A stretch of DNA of 64,000 nt from Lachnospiraceae bacterium UBA7179 (GTDB lineage Bacteria > Bacillota > Clostridia > Lachnospirales > Lachnospiraceae): NCBI GenBank assembly GCA_002491195.1, contig DKVL01000108.1, positions 55,132 to 119,131 of the forward strand. The letters are read 5' to 3'. The notes under the pieces are model-generated. The model was not told the DNA's origin. It saw only the letters and a list, made by a program, of their open reading frames with translations, and did no database searches. A program made the translations under genes and the position numbers. This document shows positions 9,784 through 18,392 of the stretch, piece by piece (the first letter of the stretch is position 1; every line of letters starts with the position of its first letter).

Positions 9784-11355
9784 TTATTCGCACATCTTTA
9801 CAACCCAGATATCCTGAATCCTCTGCACGCAGCCATCCTGGGGATACACTGGCATATTTTTGTATTCCGCCGTCTCCATGATGGCATCCCGCTCCTCAGA
9901 ACTCATATCCACCAGATCATAGCCAACAAACATCCTGATAAAATTATCCCGGACTCCCGTTGTCACCAGACCATTCTCAAGCGCCACCCCGTCAAGCTGC
10001 CTGAGATCCTCGGAGTCCAGAATGTCGATCTCAGCAGTACTTGGATTATCCTTGTAATAAAACTCCCCGAGAATCTTAACGCGATCCCCTTCTTCATACC
10101 CTTCTGTGTTCTCAACCCTGGCGATCACCCTGTTAAAGTACTGCTGTACCCGCTCTGCTGCAAAATTGGTTCTCAGATACGCACGATTCGTCAACAGATA
10201 ATCCGTATAACTGCTCACAAAGACCGTACACACAGTCACAGTCACCGCCGCATACCGCATTCCGTTCCTCCATCTGGCGGACACTGGCTTCCCCTGCCAA
10301 TCCTCCATACAATACTCAAGGAGTGCAAGCACAGTCACATAGATCAATGCATACGCATACAGCATCAGCATGGAATACGTGACCTCAGGCGCCATAAAAT
10401 AGATAAATGCCGCCGCCAGCGGAACAAAACCGCAGAGCAGTATCAACACGAGAAAGGTCAGGATATTCTGATACAGTTTTCGTGTGATCACAAGATACAG
10501 GAAAAGCGCTGCTGCAAGAACGCATGTAATCATGTTCGCAGCCTGTGCAGTTCTGCTCACAAACGCAAACGGTTTCCATAAGAAGTATTCAAGAAAACGC
10601 TTATAACACCTCCCAATCAGTATTGGCATCTCACTGACCGCAATCTGCCCCATATTTCCCACACCGCCATATGTCTCATTGTCCAGATTCGGATAGATCA
10701 CATGCGATAATTTCATATAAACAAGCACTCCTGCTCCCAGCACCAGAACACATACAATCCCCTCTTTCAGTATCTCAGGAAACTTTTTACCATGAAAGAT
10801 ATCCGCGATCATGCCAAGCAGCATCAATGTTATCGCAAAACTGATATAGCTCTGATAGATCCCAAGCACACAGATCAGAGACACCGCGCAGGGCAGCCAG
10901 CCATACCGGTATTTCCTTAACAAATATACTGCAAGCGTCACCATGAGAATGCCGATTCCTGACGTGTGCGCCATAAACATAAAGGTCATCGTGCTCACCA
11001 CACTTGGAAATGTCTCCAGAACTGCGGCTGTCAGAACTGCGCTTGTAACGCTTTTCATTTGCAATATTTCCATGATCAGACAGGCAGATACAGCAATGCA
11101 AAGGATCAGCAGGAAACCATGCACCGCAGGAATACTGTATTTTCCTCCAAGAGGATGAATATACTTTAAGAACCATCTGCCAAGATAATCGCCGCTGCCA
11201 AAAGCATCTATATTATTAGCATCGTCCCAATTTGGAAATTTATTCGTCAGCATGTAAAAATGTGTCAGCCAGCCAATGATGACCCCTGACACAAAACAGG
11301 TCCTTGTATGTCCGGGTACTTTTTTGTATAATTGTGCAATCAAATCAAACTTCAT
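9784..11355 (-). CDS. GtrII-type polytopic membrane glucosyltransferase
   Basis: This 523-residue protein has about eleven hydrophobic helices and resembles the Glucos_trans_II (PF14264) family. It has an N-terminal NKFPNWDDANN segment with the acidic pair usual for GT-C enzymes and a soluble C-terminal tail of about 130 residues. The family takes glucose from a lipid-phosphate carrier and adds it to a surface polysaccharide outside the membrane. The partner that makes the lipid-linked sugar would be the family 2 enzyme at 65-1087. The gene starts 3 bp after the gmhB stop, so it belongs to the heptose operon. Confidence 0.8.
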   Translation of the reverse strand: MKFDLIAQLYKKVPGHTRTCFVSGVIIGWLTHFYMLTNKFPNWDDANNIDAFGSGDYLGRWFLKYIHPLGGKYSIPAVHGFLLILCIAVSACLIMEILQMKSVTSAVLTAAVLETFPSVVSTMTFMFMAHTSGIGILMVTLAVYLLRKYRYGWLPCAVSLICVLGIYQSYISFAITLMLLGMIADIFHGKKFPEILKEGIVCVLVLGAGVLVYMKLSHVIYPNLDNETYGGVGNMGQIAVSEMPILIGRCYKRFLEYFLWKPFAFVSRTAQAANMITCVLAAALFLYLVITRKLYQNILTFLVLILLCGFVPLAAAFIYFMAPEVTYSMLMLYAYALIYVTVLALLEYCMEDWQGKPVSARWRNGMRYAAVTVTVCTVFVSSYTDYLLTNRAYLRTNFAAERVQQYFNRVIARVENTEGYEEGDRVKILGEFYYKDNPSTAEIDILDSEDLRQLDGVALENGLVTTGVRDNFIRMFVGYDLVDMSSEERDAIMETAEYKNMPVYPQDGCVQRIQDIWVVKMCE

Positions 11356-11358
11356 TCT

Positions 11359-11898
11359 CTATTTCACCTCTTGTGCGCAGATATGTTGTGCAAAATCCCA
11401 CAGATTTTTGTACAGATCATCCTTATATTTTTCCTGAAGTCCCCTTGATACCATATGTCCGCTCAAAAGCAGCCCATAGCTGCATCCCGCGTTTATTGCT
11501 GTCAGGACATCTGCTTCTTTGTCGCCGACCATGTAGGATCGTGACCGGTCGATCTCCCACTCCGCCGCAGCACGGTCGATCAGACCAGTATGCGGCTTTC
11601 TGCACATGCACCTGTCCTGCTCCACATGAGGACAGTAATAAAACGCATCGATCGCCGCGTTGTGCTCCTGCAGAATACGATTCATATACCGATGCAGCTG
11701 CTCCACATCCTGTGCACCAAAATATCCTCTGCCGATGCCAGACTGATTGGATATCACGATCAGTTTATATCCGTGTGCTTTCAATAGAGCCAGCGCTTCG
11801 ACTGTTCCATCGATAAACCTCAGTTGATCAGGCTCATGCAGATAATCTACGTCTACATTGATCGTTCCATCCCTGTCCAGGAAAATTGCTCTCTCCAT
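11359..11898 (-). CDS. gmhB: D-glycero-D-manno-heptose 1,7-bisphosphate 7-phosphatase
   Basis: The 179-residue HAD-family phosphatase has the nucleophile motif FLDRDGTIN at residues 6-14, SNQSGIGRG, a GmhB-type zinc site (CPHVEQDRCMCRKP) and the final VGDKEAD acidic motif. It removes the C7 phosphate from heptose 1,7-bisphosphate to give heptose 1-phosphate for HldC. All other ADP-heptose enzymes lie directly upstream, which makes the specific assignment strong. The product anomer (beta for ADP-heptose) is inferred from the presence of hldA, hldC and hldD. Confidence 0.92.
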   Translation of the reverse strand: MERAIFLDRDGTINVDVDYLHEPDQLRFIDGTVEALALLKAHGYKLIVISNQSGIGRGYFGAQDVEQLHRYMNRILQEHNAAIDAFYYCPHVEQDRCMCRKPHTGLIDRAAAEWEIDRSRSYMVGDKEADVLTAINAGCSYGLLLSGHMVSRGLQEKYKDDLYKNLWDFAQHICAQEVK

Positions 11899-11908
11899 AT
11901 ATCTTCAC

Positions 11909-13102
11909 TCAAATCTCTCTCAACACCTGTTCCACACTCACATCGTCCATACATTGGTATCGTCCGGTTCTGATCAGATGTTCTTTACATTCTGTTGTAA
12001 TCGTTCCATAAGCGCACCCCGCGCAGTTCTTGTTTGCACTGCACACAATGATCGGAGCGTGATCCCCACAGTCGCGCTCACACCGGTATGGCAGAAATCT
12101 CCCATACGCAAACTCACCAAAGATGCAGATTCCTTTCGTATTCACTGCCGCCGCAAAATGAATCCCGCTCGTGTCATTTCCGACAAATAAACTGGCATTC
12201 CGAATAACCTCCGCAAGTTCAGGCAGCGTCGTCTTTCCAAACAGATCGTGCACCCTTTCCCTGTACCCAGACTGCCCTATGGCATCCACAAACTGTCTGT
12301 ACAGATATGCCTCATTCTCTCCTCCGCACAGATAGACATCCATATCCCTTTCCGAGATCAGATATGTTCCAACCTTTGCATACCGCTCAATCTGCCACAT
12401 CTTCTTGCCCGAACTCGCACCAGGGAAAATGACCGCATACGGTTTGGGCGGGATCACTCCCTGCCGCACCTGCATCTGCGGAAGTGACGGATACCCCGCT
12501 TGAAAGTCCAGTCCCAATCCCCTGATAAACATCGCGTTCCTCTCAAGTTCCATCCGTTTTTCCCCGCCTGATGGAATCAGCTTGTCATAGATCCGATCCA
12601 ATTTTGCGCGGATTGTCTTGAATGCCATATAGCGGCTTAAATTTACCCTCGATTCATCTGCCACAAAGGCGATCTTCTCCTCTGCTGGAATATTCATGGC
12701 AAGCAGATCCATATCGATCGTGCGCGAATACGCCGGCTGCAACAGTGTATGAAAATTCTGATCGCGGAAACTGTCCCATATTTCCTTCTTGTATTTGTTA
12801 TCCGACTCAAATCTTTTGCTCTGGACTGGTATGATCTCATCAAAAAAGCCTGTCTTTTCAGCAATCTCAGCACAGGCCGTGTTGCACACCAGCGTGATCT
12901 TCTGTTCCGGATCAAGTCTTCTGTACTGTGACGCACTGTCAAGCCAGATCAGGAAATCCCCGATCGCATCCATTTTGATCACCACTGCACCGCGGGCATC
13001 CTGAACAGATGGCCTCTGATTCTTTCGTCCCATCACCCGAAACTGTGACATCCATATATTCATCCACCGGCAGGCTTTACTCCATGTATCATGCCACGCC
13101 AT
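11909..13102 (-). CDS. Family 9 glycosyltransferase (heptosyltransferase-like)
   Basis: The 397-residue GT-B enzyme resembles LPS heptosyltransferases: it has IKMDAIGDFLIWLDS near the N-terminus, PYAVIFPGASSGKKMW at the start of the C-terminal domain and FVGNDTSGIHFAAAV for donor binding. A cysteine-rich stretch (CERDCGDH to CAGCAYG) near residues 345-375 is unusual and may bind a metal. The ATG at 13102 lies 1 bp after the gmhA stop; an upstream ATG at 13138 would overlap gmhA. As the only GT9 beside a full ADP-heptose pathway it is the best candidate to use that donor. The acceptor is unknown, and there is no LPS in a Gram-positive host. Confidence 0.85.
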   Translation of the reverse strand: MAWHDTWSKACRWMNIWMSQFRVMGRKNQRPSVQDARGAVVIKMDAIGDFLIWLDSASQYRRLDPEQKITLVCNTACAEIAEKTGFFDEIIPVQSKRFESDNKYKKEIWDSFRDQNFHTLLQPAYSRTIDMDLLAMNIPAEEKIAFVADESRVNLSRYMAFKTIRAKLDRIYDKLIPSGGEKRMELERNAMFIRGLGLDFQAGYPSLPQMQVRQGVIPPKPYAVIFPGASSGKKMWQIERYAKVGTYLISERDMDVYLCGGENEAYLYRQFVDAIGQSGYRERVHDLFGKTTLPELAEVIRNASLFVGNDTSGIHFAAAVNTKGICIFGEFAYGRFLPYRCERDCGDHAPIIVCSANKNCAGCAYGTITTECKEHLIRTGRYQCMDDVSVEQVLREI

Positions 13103-13103
13103 A

Positions 13104-13706
13104 TCAATCCTGCTCCCCAGTCCAGAATCCCTGTTCACACAGACTGTTCTCGATCAATCCGCAGATCGTATGGATCAACAAGATATGCATCTCCTGAATC
13201 CTGGGAGTATTGTCCGAAGGTACATTGAGCAGATGATCTGCGCACGAGCGCATCAGTCCTCCGTCCCTTCCAGTCAGTCCCACAGTGCTGATCTGCCTCT
13301 TTCCTGCCTCCTGCAGCGCCTTTACGATATTCGCGGAATTTCCGCTGGTTGAGATGCCAAACAGCACATCCCCTTCTTTCCCGATCGCTGCAACCTGCCT
13401 GGAAAAAACGCACTCATAATCATAATCATTGGAGATCGCAGTCATCACTGCGGTGTTCGCATTCAGTACAATAGCAGAAACTCCCCTGCGCTCCATCTGA
13501 TACCTGCCCACGAGTTCGCCCGCCATATGCAGCGCATCGGACGCACTGCCTCCATTTCCACAGATCAGAAGCTTATTTCCCCTCTGATATGCCTCAACAC
13601 ACAGACGAGCCACCTTTTCAACCGTCCCGAGCAGCGCCTCATCACGCAGGAGCTTTTCTTTTGCGGCAATACTCTCTTCTATATTTGCTCTGATATATTC
13701 CAACAT
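13104..13706 (-). CDS. gmhA: Sedoheptulose 7-phosphate isomerase
   Basis: The 200-residue SIS-domain protein has LLICGNGGSASDALHMAGELVGRY and FGISTSGNSANIVKAL, the sugar-phosphate binding loops of GmhA. It converts sedoheptulose 7-phosphate to D-glycero-D-manno-heptose 7-phosphate, the first committed step of ADP-heptose synthesis. Length fits the family (about 190-200). It is followed directly by the GT9 gene and preceded by hldD. Confidence 0.93.
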   Translation of the reverse strand: MLEYIRANIEESIAAKEKLLRDEALLGTVEKVARLCVEAYQRGNKLLICGNGGSASDALHMAGELVGRYQMERRGVSAIVLNANTAVMTAISNDYDYECVFSRQVAAIGKEGDVLFGISTSGNSANIVKALQEAGKRQISTVGLTGRDGGLMRSCADHLLNVPSDNTPRIQEMHILLIHTICGLIENSLCEQGFWTGEQD

Positions 13707-13722
13707 ACGCTTTCTCCCTTAT

Positions 13723-14691
13723 CTAATAAATCTCATATCCTTTTGCAAGGTAATTGCAGACATAGTCGCGCGCACCGTCCTCGAGAGAAGTAAACGGCTC
13801 CTGATAACCGACACCGCGCAGCTTGTCCATCACCGCCTGGGTGAAATACTGATACTTTGGCCGAAGTGTCTCTGGCATTTCAATGTACTTAATATTGGGC
13901 TCTAACCCCATCGCATCAAAAGTTGCCGATGCCAGATCGTAAAAACTTCTCGCAGTGCCTGTTCCGAGATTAAACAGCCCGCTCACCTCAGGATGGTCAA
14001 TCATAAACAGGATCACCCTGCAGATATCCTTGACATACACAAAGTCCCGAAGCTGCCCGCCATCTGCATATTCTTCCCTGTACGACCGGAACAATCCCAT
14101 CTCACCGGTTTCCTTGATCTTGTGAAAGGCGTGAAAGATCACACTTGCCATACTGCCCTTGAAATATTCATTTGGTCCATAGACATTGAAGAACTTGAAC
14201 CCGACATATTGTTTCGGCCGCAATTCCTGTTTTTCCACCCACAAGTCAAAAAGCTGCTTGGAATACCCGTACCCGTTCAGCGGCCGCAGTCTGCCAAGAT
14301 CCTCCCTGTCGTCAAATCCCTGTGTGCCGTCCCCATAAGTGGCGGCACTGCTGGCATAGATAAAACTGATCCGGTTCTCCACGCAGAATTTCCAGAGCAT
14401 CTGTGTGTACTCCAGATTATTTTGATATAAAAAGTCAAAATTCCGCTCTGTCGTCGAGGAACACGCCCCCATGTGGATCACATGGGAAACCCTGCCCGCA
14501 TAGGATGCAAGCTGCCCCGGAAATTCATCACGGTTAATATACTTTGTATATTTCTTATTTCTCAGATTCATCCACTTATCGGTCTGTGCGATGTGATCTA
14601 CAATAATGATATCCTCTATTCCGCGGTCATTGAGTTCCCGCACGATACAGCTCCCGATAAAACCCGCTCCGCCTGTCACAATAATACTCAT
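13723..14691 (-). CDS. hldD: ADP-glyceromanno-heptose 6-epimerase
   Basis: The 322-residue extended SDR enzyme begins with MSIIVTGGAGFIGS and carries the catalytic tyrosine motif YGYSK and the YASSAATYGDG serine region, all in HldD order. It inverts C6 of ADP-D-glycero-manno-heptose to the L form. The ATG at 14691 follows GGAGGAG and overlaps the hldC stop codon (ATGA), so translation is coupled. Its presence means the nucleotide sugar made is ADP-heptose, not the GDP-heptose used for S-layer glycans in some bacilli. Confidence 0.92.
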   Translation of the reverse strand: MSIIVTGGAGFIGSCIVRELNDRGIEDIIIVDHIAQTDKWMNLRNKKYTKYINRDEFPGQLASYAGRVSHVIHMGACSSTTERNFDFLYQNNLEYTQMLWKFCVENRISFIYASSAATYGDGTQGFDDREDLGRLRPLNGYGYSKQLFDLWVEKQELRPKQYVGFKFFNVYGPNEYFKGSMASVIFHAFHKIKETGEMGLFRSYREEYADGGQLRDFVYVKDICRVILFMIDHPEVSGLFNLGTGTARSFYDLASATFDAMGLEPNIKYIEMPETLRPKYQYFTQAVMDKLRGVGYQEPFTSLEDGARDYVCNYLAKGYEIY

Positions 14692-15188
14692 GATGACTCC
14701 TCCATTGTTTTTATGATTTTTTCTACTATATTTGTCGTAGAACATCCGTCAACGACATTGACATACTCTACTCTGCCTCCGTAGGCCGCCACACTGTCCA
14801 TCTCCGGAATATGCTTTCCCGCATAATCGCCACCCTTGATGACAATATCCGGCTTTATGCTGTCAATGACAGCACAGGGTGTCCGATCAGAGAAGATACA
14901 TACAAAATCAACGCTCTCAAGTCCGGCAAGCACAACCGCCCGCTCTTTTTCCGGTACGATCGGTCTTGTGCTGCCTTTTAATGCCCGGACAGAACTGTCT
15001 GAATTGAGCAGCACGATCAGCACGTCCCCCTTTGCCTTTGCCTCTTCCAGATAAGTCACATGACCTGCATGGAGGATATCGAAACAGCCGCTTGTAGATA
15101 CGACTGTTTTTTGCTGCTGTTTTGCACATCTGATCTCTTTTTTCAGTTCCTCCAATGATATGATTTTCTTTTTTGTACTACTTTTCAT
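14688..15188 (-). CDS. hldC: Heptose 1-phosphate adenylyltransferase (RfaE domain 2)
   Basis: The 166-residue cytidylyltransferase-fold protein has VVSTSGCFDILHAGHVTYLE, the HxGH nucleotide-binding motif, and the VIKGGDYAGK loop near the end. It joins heptose 1-phosphate to AMP. In many Gram-negatives this is the C-terminal half of fused HldE; here it is a separate gene. The start at 15188 follows GGAGAGG by about 6 bases and overlaps the kinase gene end by 11 bp. Confidence 0.92.
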   Translation of the reverse strand: MKSSTKKKIISLEELKKEIRCAKQQQKTVVSTSGCFDILHAGHVTYLEEAKAKGDVLIVLLNSDSSVRALKGSTRPIVPEKERAVVLAGLESVDFVCIFSDRTPCAVIDSIKPDIVIKGGDYAGKHIPEMDSVAAYGGRVEYVNVVDGCSTTNIVEKIIKTMEESS

Positions 15189-16164
15189 ACAACCTCTCCA
15201 AAAGTTCCTCTCTTGTGACAACAGCAGTCCCCCGTTTTCCTATGACAATGCCCGCCGCAATGTTCGCAAGAACTGCCGCATCATCAAGCGCAAGTCCGCT
15301 TGCAAGCCCAAGGGTCATCGCACTGATCACCGTATCCCCTGCACCGGTCACGTCAAACACCTGCACAGCTTTCGACGCGTAATCTCTCCGTCCATTTCCG
15401 CGCTCAAAGATTGAAATCCCCTCTGCGCCTCTTGTCACGATAATACTCTTTGCCCCGGATCGCTCCAGATATGCCTTGCCGGCTCTGTCGAGGGACTCCA
15501 GGTCATTAATTTCTATATTGACCGCATTCTCCAGTTCCAGATTGTTTGGCTTCACAAAATCCGCATTCTCAAATGCATCGATATGACGGCTCTTGGAATC
15601 GATCGTCACGATCACATTATTCTCATTGCAGATTCGAATGATCCGCCGCACAAAATCCGCGTTCTCAAACACACCCTTACAATAGTCCGAAAGCACCACT
15701 GCATCCCACTCGGAAATATGATGTAGCATGTAATCAAGAATTTTCGCCTGCGTGATCTCCTGGATCGGACTGCTGTCCTCACGGTCTACGCGCAAGAGCT
15801 GCTGCGCTTTGGTCGCAAAACGCGTCTTTACTGTTGTCATGCGGCTTTCCTCAGCTACGATCCCTTCTGTGTTGATGGGCACAGCCTGCAGAAACTCCCG
15901 CAGCCATATCCCGCTGTCATCCCCCCCTGCGACGCCTGCCACGGAAAGCTTCCCTCCCATCGCGTGCATATTCAGAGCCACATTGGACGCGCCTCCGGCG
16001 TTGCGCTCTGTTCCTTTGTAATTTAGAACCGGCACGGGTGCCTCCGGCGAGATCCGTCCGACTTTTCCCAGGATATACTCGTCTACCATCAGATCCCCAA
16101 GCACCAGAATGCGTTTCTTCGCAAATTCCGTTCGGATTGCCCTCACTAATTTGTTTTCTACCAT
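15178..16164 (-). CDS. hldA: Heptose 7-phosphate kinase (RfaE domain 1, PfkB family)
   Basis: The 328-residue ribokinase-family protein has RILVLGDLMVDEYI at the N-terminus, the substrate-side GGASNVALNMHAMGG motif and the catalytic DVTGAGDTVISAM near residue 268. It phosphorylates C1 of heptose 7-phosphate. It is separate from the adenylyltransferase domain but overlaps it by 11 bp, so the HldE functions are split across two coupled genes. Confidence 0.92.
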   Translation of the reverse strand: MVENKLVRAIRTEFAKKRILVLGDLMVDEYILGKVGRISPEAPVPVLNYKGTERNAGGASNVALNMHAMGGKLSVAGVAGGDDSGIWLREFLQAVPINTEGIVAEESRMTTVKTRFATKAQQLLRVDREDSSPIQEITQAKILDYMLHHISEWDAVVLSDYCKGVFENADFVRRIIRICNENNVIVTIDSKSRHIDAFENADFVKPNNLELENAVNIEINDLESLDRAGKAYLERSGAKSIIVTRGAEGISIFERGNGRRDYASKAVQVFDVTGAGDTVISAMTLGLASGLALDDAAVLANIAAGIVIGKRGTAVVTREELLERLYEK

Positions 16165-16179
16165 ATATTGATAATCCTT

Positions 16180-18273
16180 TCACTCTTCCTGCAGCAGTTC
16201 GCCTGTCCAGTTATTCATATCCCATACATCTCCAGTAATCGTATATTTGACAAATTCAGGATACAATATTACAAATACCCGTTCCTTATCTGATTCCTCT
16301 GCCGCCTGATCCAGCGTTATTCCATATTTCCGGCTGTCCATCCCCATGCTCCTGACCATGGATGCCAGCATCTGCGCCTGCGAAACCGGCACATCACTGA
16401 CTTGCAGCCGGGAACCTTTCTGATGTGGCTCCTTGATCATAATAACCGGGGACGACACTCTCTGCGGTTTTCCTGTCTCCTCTATGAAATCCGTCTGCTG
16501 CCCGTGATCCGCTGTAATGATAATCGTGGCGTCATCATATTTCCCCAGAGCTTTGAGCTGCTCCATATATGCGTACACAATCTTCATGCTGCCGCGGATC
16601 TGTGAATAAAGCCCTGTATCGCGTCCTGTCTTGTCGTATCTCATATCATCCGAAAATATATACGGTTCGTGCGCCCCATGCATATGATAAAACCGAAATG
16701 CCTTTGCATAATCAGAAGACACCGTCAGTCCCTCGTCCCTAAGCCGCTCCCAGAACCAGAAATCATTCTCTGTATCCCACACCTGCGGCGCCCTCACGAT
16801 TCCCGCAATATCATCCGAATAGTAAGAATACTGATTTTTTAACAGAAACGGTGTCGTCTGGTACATGGCGCATTTCCACATAGTATAGATTGTTGTGCCG
16901 ACACGATATGTTTTCTCAACTGTATCGCTGTAATTGGATATCGTGTCATACATCTGACTGGAAACAAGACCCGCACTTGTATAAATTCCAAGATCAAACC
17001 CCTGCTGCCTCATGTCCTGCAACAGGCTGCTGTCCTGATACGCATGCGCTCCATAGTCAGTCCCATAGGCTTCCTTCCACGCTGTCGCTGTCAGCAGATA
17101 GGGTATTCCCGGTCCCGTATTTGCAAACTGGGATGTGGCATTCCGATAGAAGATGAAATCTGCCAGCGGTTCGCAAAAATCCGCATCCTCCTCATACACA
17201 GTCTCCATCCAGCTGCTGTCAAAACGGTCTAAAACAAACACCAGAACATTCTGTCCTTCTGCTACCTCAAGGGAATTTTGTATTGTCATCGCCTCCGCCT
17301 GGCTGTTGCTGCCAAGGTCTGTCACTGCGACCAGATACCCAAGCGTCACGGTCTGAATCAATAAGATATAAATGCATACTGCCCTGCCAACCCTGGCCAC
17401 TGCTTTCTTTCGGGCACATAGCACCATCAACGCCGCGATCACCGCGATCCACAAAACAATATTGATCATCTGCTGTGCTGCCGGCCACACCTGCTCGTCC
17501 CCGTCAAGAATTTCCATTTTGCCATTCAGGAACATATTTTGTATATATCCCATCATTGCCGCTCCCATAAAAAAGAAATTCATATAGCATCCCAGCGCCT
17601 TCGGGAGCAGAAAAAATTCCCCCAAAATAAGCAGAACTGTGATCACAAGGGCGCCGCAGACAGTGATCGCAAGGAAAGGCACATAACTTCCGGTAAACTC
17701 ACCCGGATTGTTTATATACAGTTCATTGGGCAGGAACATGCAATGCATCGCCACCCACACACCCACATATGGAACTGCTGCACGGGCAGCTTTCCCAAAT
17801 TCCTGCTTCTGGTAATACGAAAGCTCGATTCTGCCAGCAAATTTCACTACAAGTGTCAGACACGCACAAACTAAAAACAGGACACAATAAGTTCCATTGG
17901 TGATCCTGCCATTTACAAGAAAGAGCAAAATACTTCCCGGAAACATCACTGCGCAAAATGCATCAATGATCCGCTTGTCCGAAAACCACTTCCCTTTGAT
18001 CAACAGCGCAAGCGTCACCGCGCAAAATACGACAAGCGGCACGCCGTAATGAATGTATGTTCGTTTTTCTATATCCCAGAAACTCTCGAACAGTGTATTC
18101 TCTGCACTGCCCAGAACAATCTTTACAACTGAAAGTACAAAATAGATTGCATGAAAATATAAAAAAGATACTCTTACAAACCGCATTCGATCATGGCAGA
18201 ATCCCATCCACACACACGCAGATGCCAATGCAAAGATGAAAATAAACATGAAAATCGCAATCCCCTGCTGCAT
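16180..18273 (-). CDS. Membrane sulfatase-fold phosphoglycerol/phosphoethanolamine transferase-like protein
   Basis: The 697-residue protein has about eight to nine hydrophobic helices in its first 320 residues, then an extracellular alkaline-phosphatase/sulfatase fold domain. That domain shows NVLVFVLDRFDSSWM, a TGPGIPYLLT segment where the catalytic threonine would lie, HMHGAHEPY and IIITADHGQQTD. The layout matches LtaS, EptA and OPG-type transferases, which add phospho-alcohol groups to surface polymers. It is first in the heptose operon, with the hldA start 15 bp after its stop, so its target may be the heptose-containing glycan. The donated group cannot be deduced. Confidence 0.75.
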   Translation of the reverse strand: MQQGIAIFMFIFIFALASACVWMGFCHDRMRFVRVSFLYFHAIYFVLSVVKIVLGSAENTLFESFWDIEKRTYIHYGVPLVVFCAVTLALLIKGKWFSDKRIIDAFCAVMFPGSILLFLVNGRITNGTYCVLFLVCACLTLVVKFAGRIELSYYQKQEFGKAARAAVPYVGVWVAMHCMFLPNELYINNPGEFTGSYVPFLAITVCGALVITVLLILGEFFLLPKALGCYMNFFFMGAAMMGYIQNMFLNGKMEILDGDEQVWPAAQQMINIVLWIAVIAALMVLCARKKAVARVGRAVCIYILLIQTVTLGYLVAVTDLGSNSQAEAMTIQNSLEVAEGQNVLVFVLDRFDSSWMETVYEEDADFCEPLADFIFYRNATSQFANTGPGIPYLLTATAWKEAYGTDYGAHAYQDSSLLQDMRQQGFDLGIYTSAGLVSSQMYDTISNYSDTVEKTYRVGTTIYTMWKCAMYQTTPFLLKNQYSYYSDDIAGIVRAPQVWDTENDFWFWERLRDEGLTVSSDYAKAFRFYHMHGAHEPYIFSDDMRYDKTGRDTGLYSQIRGSMKIVYAYMEQLKALGKYDDATIIITADHGQQTDFIEETGKPQRVSSPVIMIKEPHQKGSRLQVSDVPVSQAQMLASMVRSMGMDSRKYGITLDQAAEESDKERVFVILYPEFVKYTITGDVWDMNNWTGELLQEE

Positions 18274-18333
18274 ACCTTTCCCCTTTCTGTTCTTAGCCCT
18301 TTATTATAAGAATGCCCATTGCGACACACGAAT

Positions 18334-18362
18334 ATTATAAAGCAATTATAATCGACTTGCAA
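18334..18362 (-). promoter_or_regulatory. Likely sigma-A promoter of the heptose operon
   Basis: On the minus strand the sequence reads TTGCAA, 17 bases, then TATAAT, which ends about 60 bases upstream of the first gene of the operon. The -10 box is perfect and the -35 box matches the consensus at four of six positions. Confidence 0.6.
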
Positions 18363-18392
18363 TGTTCTTTTTTCTTCCTCTGATCGATCAAT

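Larger units (their letters stand above)
5817..9868. repeat. Tandem duplication of about 2 kb spanning VTC start, CotH and glucosyltransferase end
   Basis: Unit 1 (about 5817-7889) and unit 2 (about 7907-9868) are direct repeats. At the junction, 7802-7889 is a copy of the 3' end of the GtrII gene (9782-9869). Then 7907-7926 copies the VTC gene start region (TTCCGATCAACGCCAG at 5818), and after a deletion of about 50 bp the CotH coding sequence resumes. The order remnant-of-GtrII then remnant-of-VTC is what an unequal tandem duplication leaves. Confidence 0.85.

Noticed and set aside
11909..18273. An LPS core locus from a Gram-negative
   Set aside because: No lipid A, Kdo or outer membrane genes are present, and neighbouring genes (dpaAB, CotH, lantibiotic-type ABC) and ribosome sites are of Firmicutes type.
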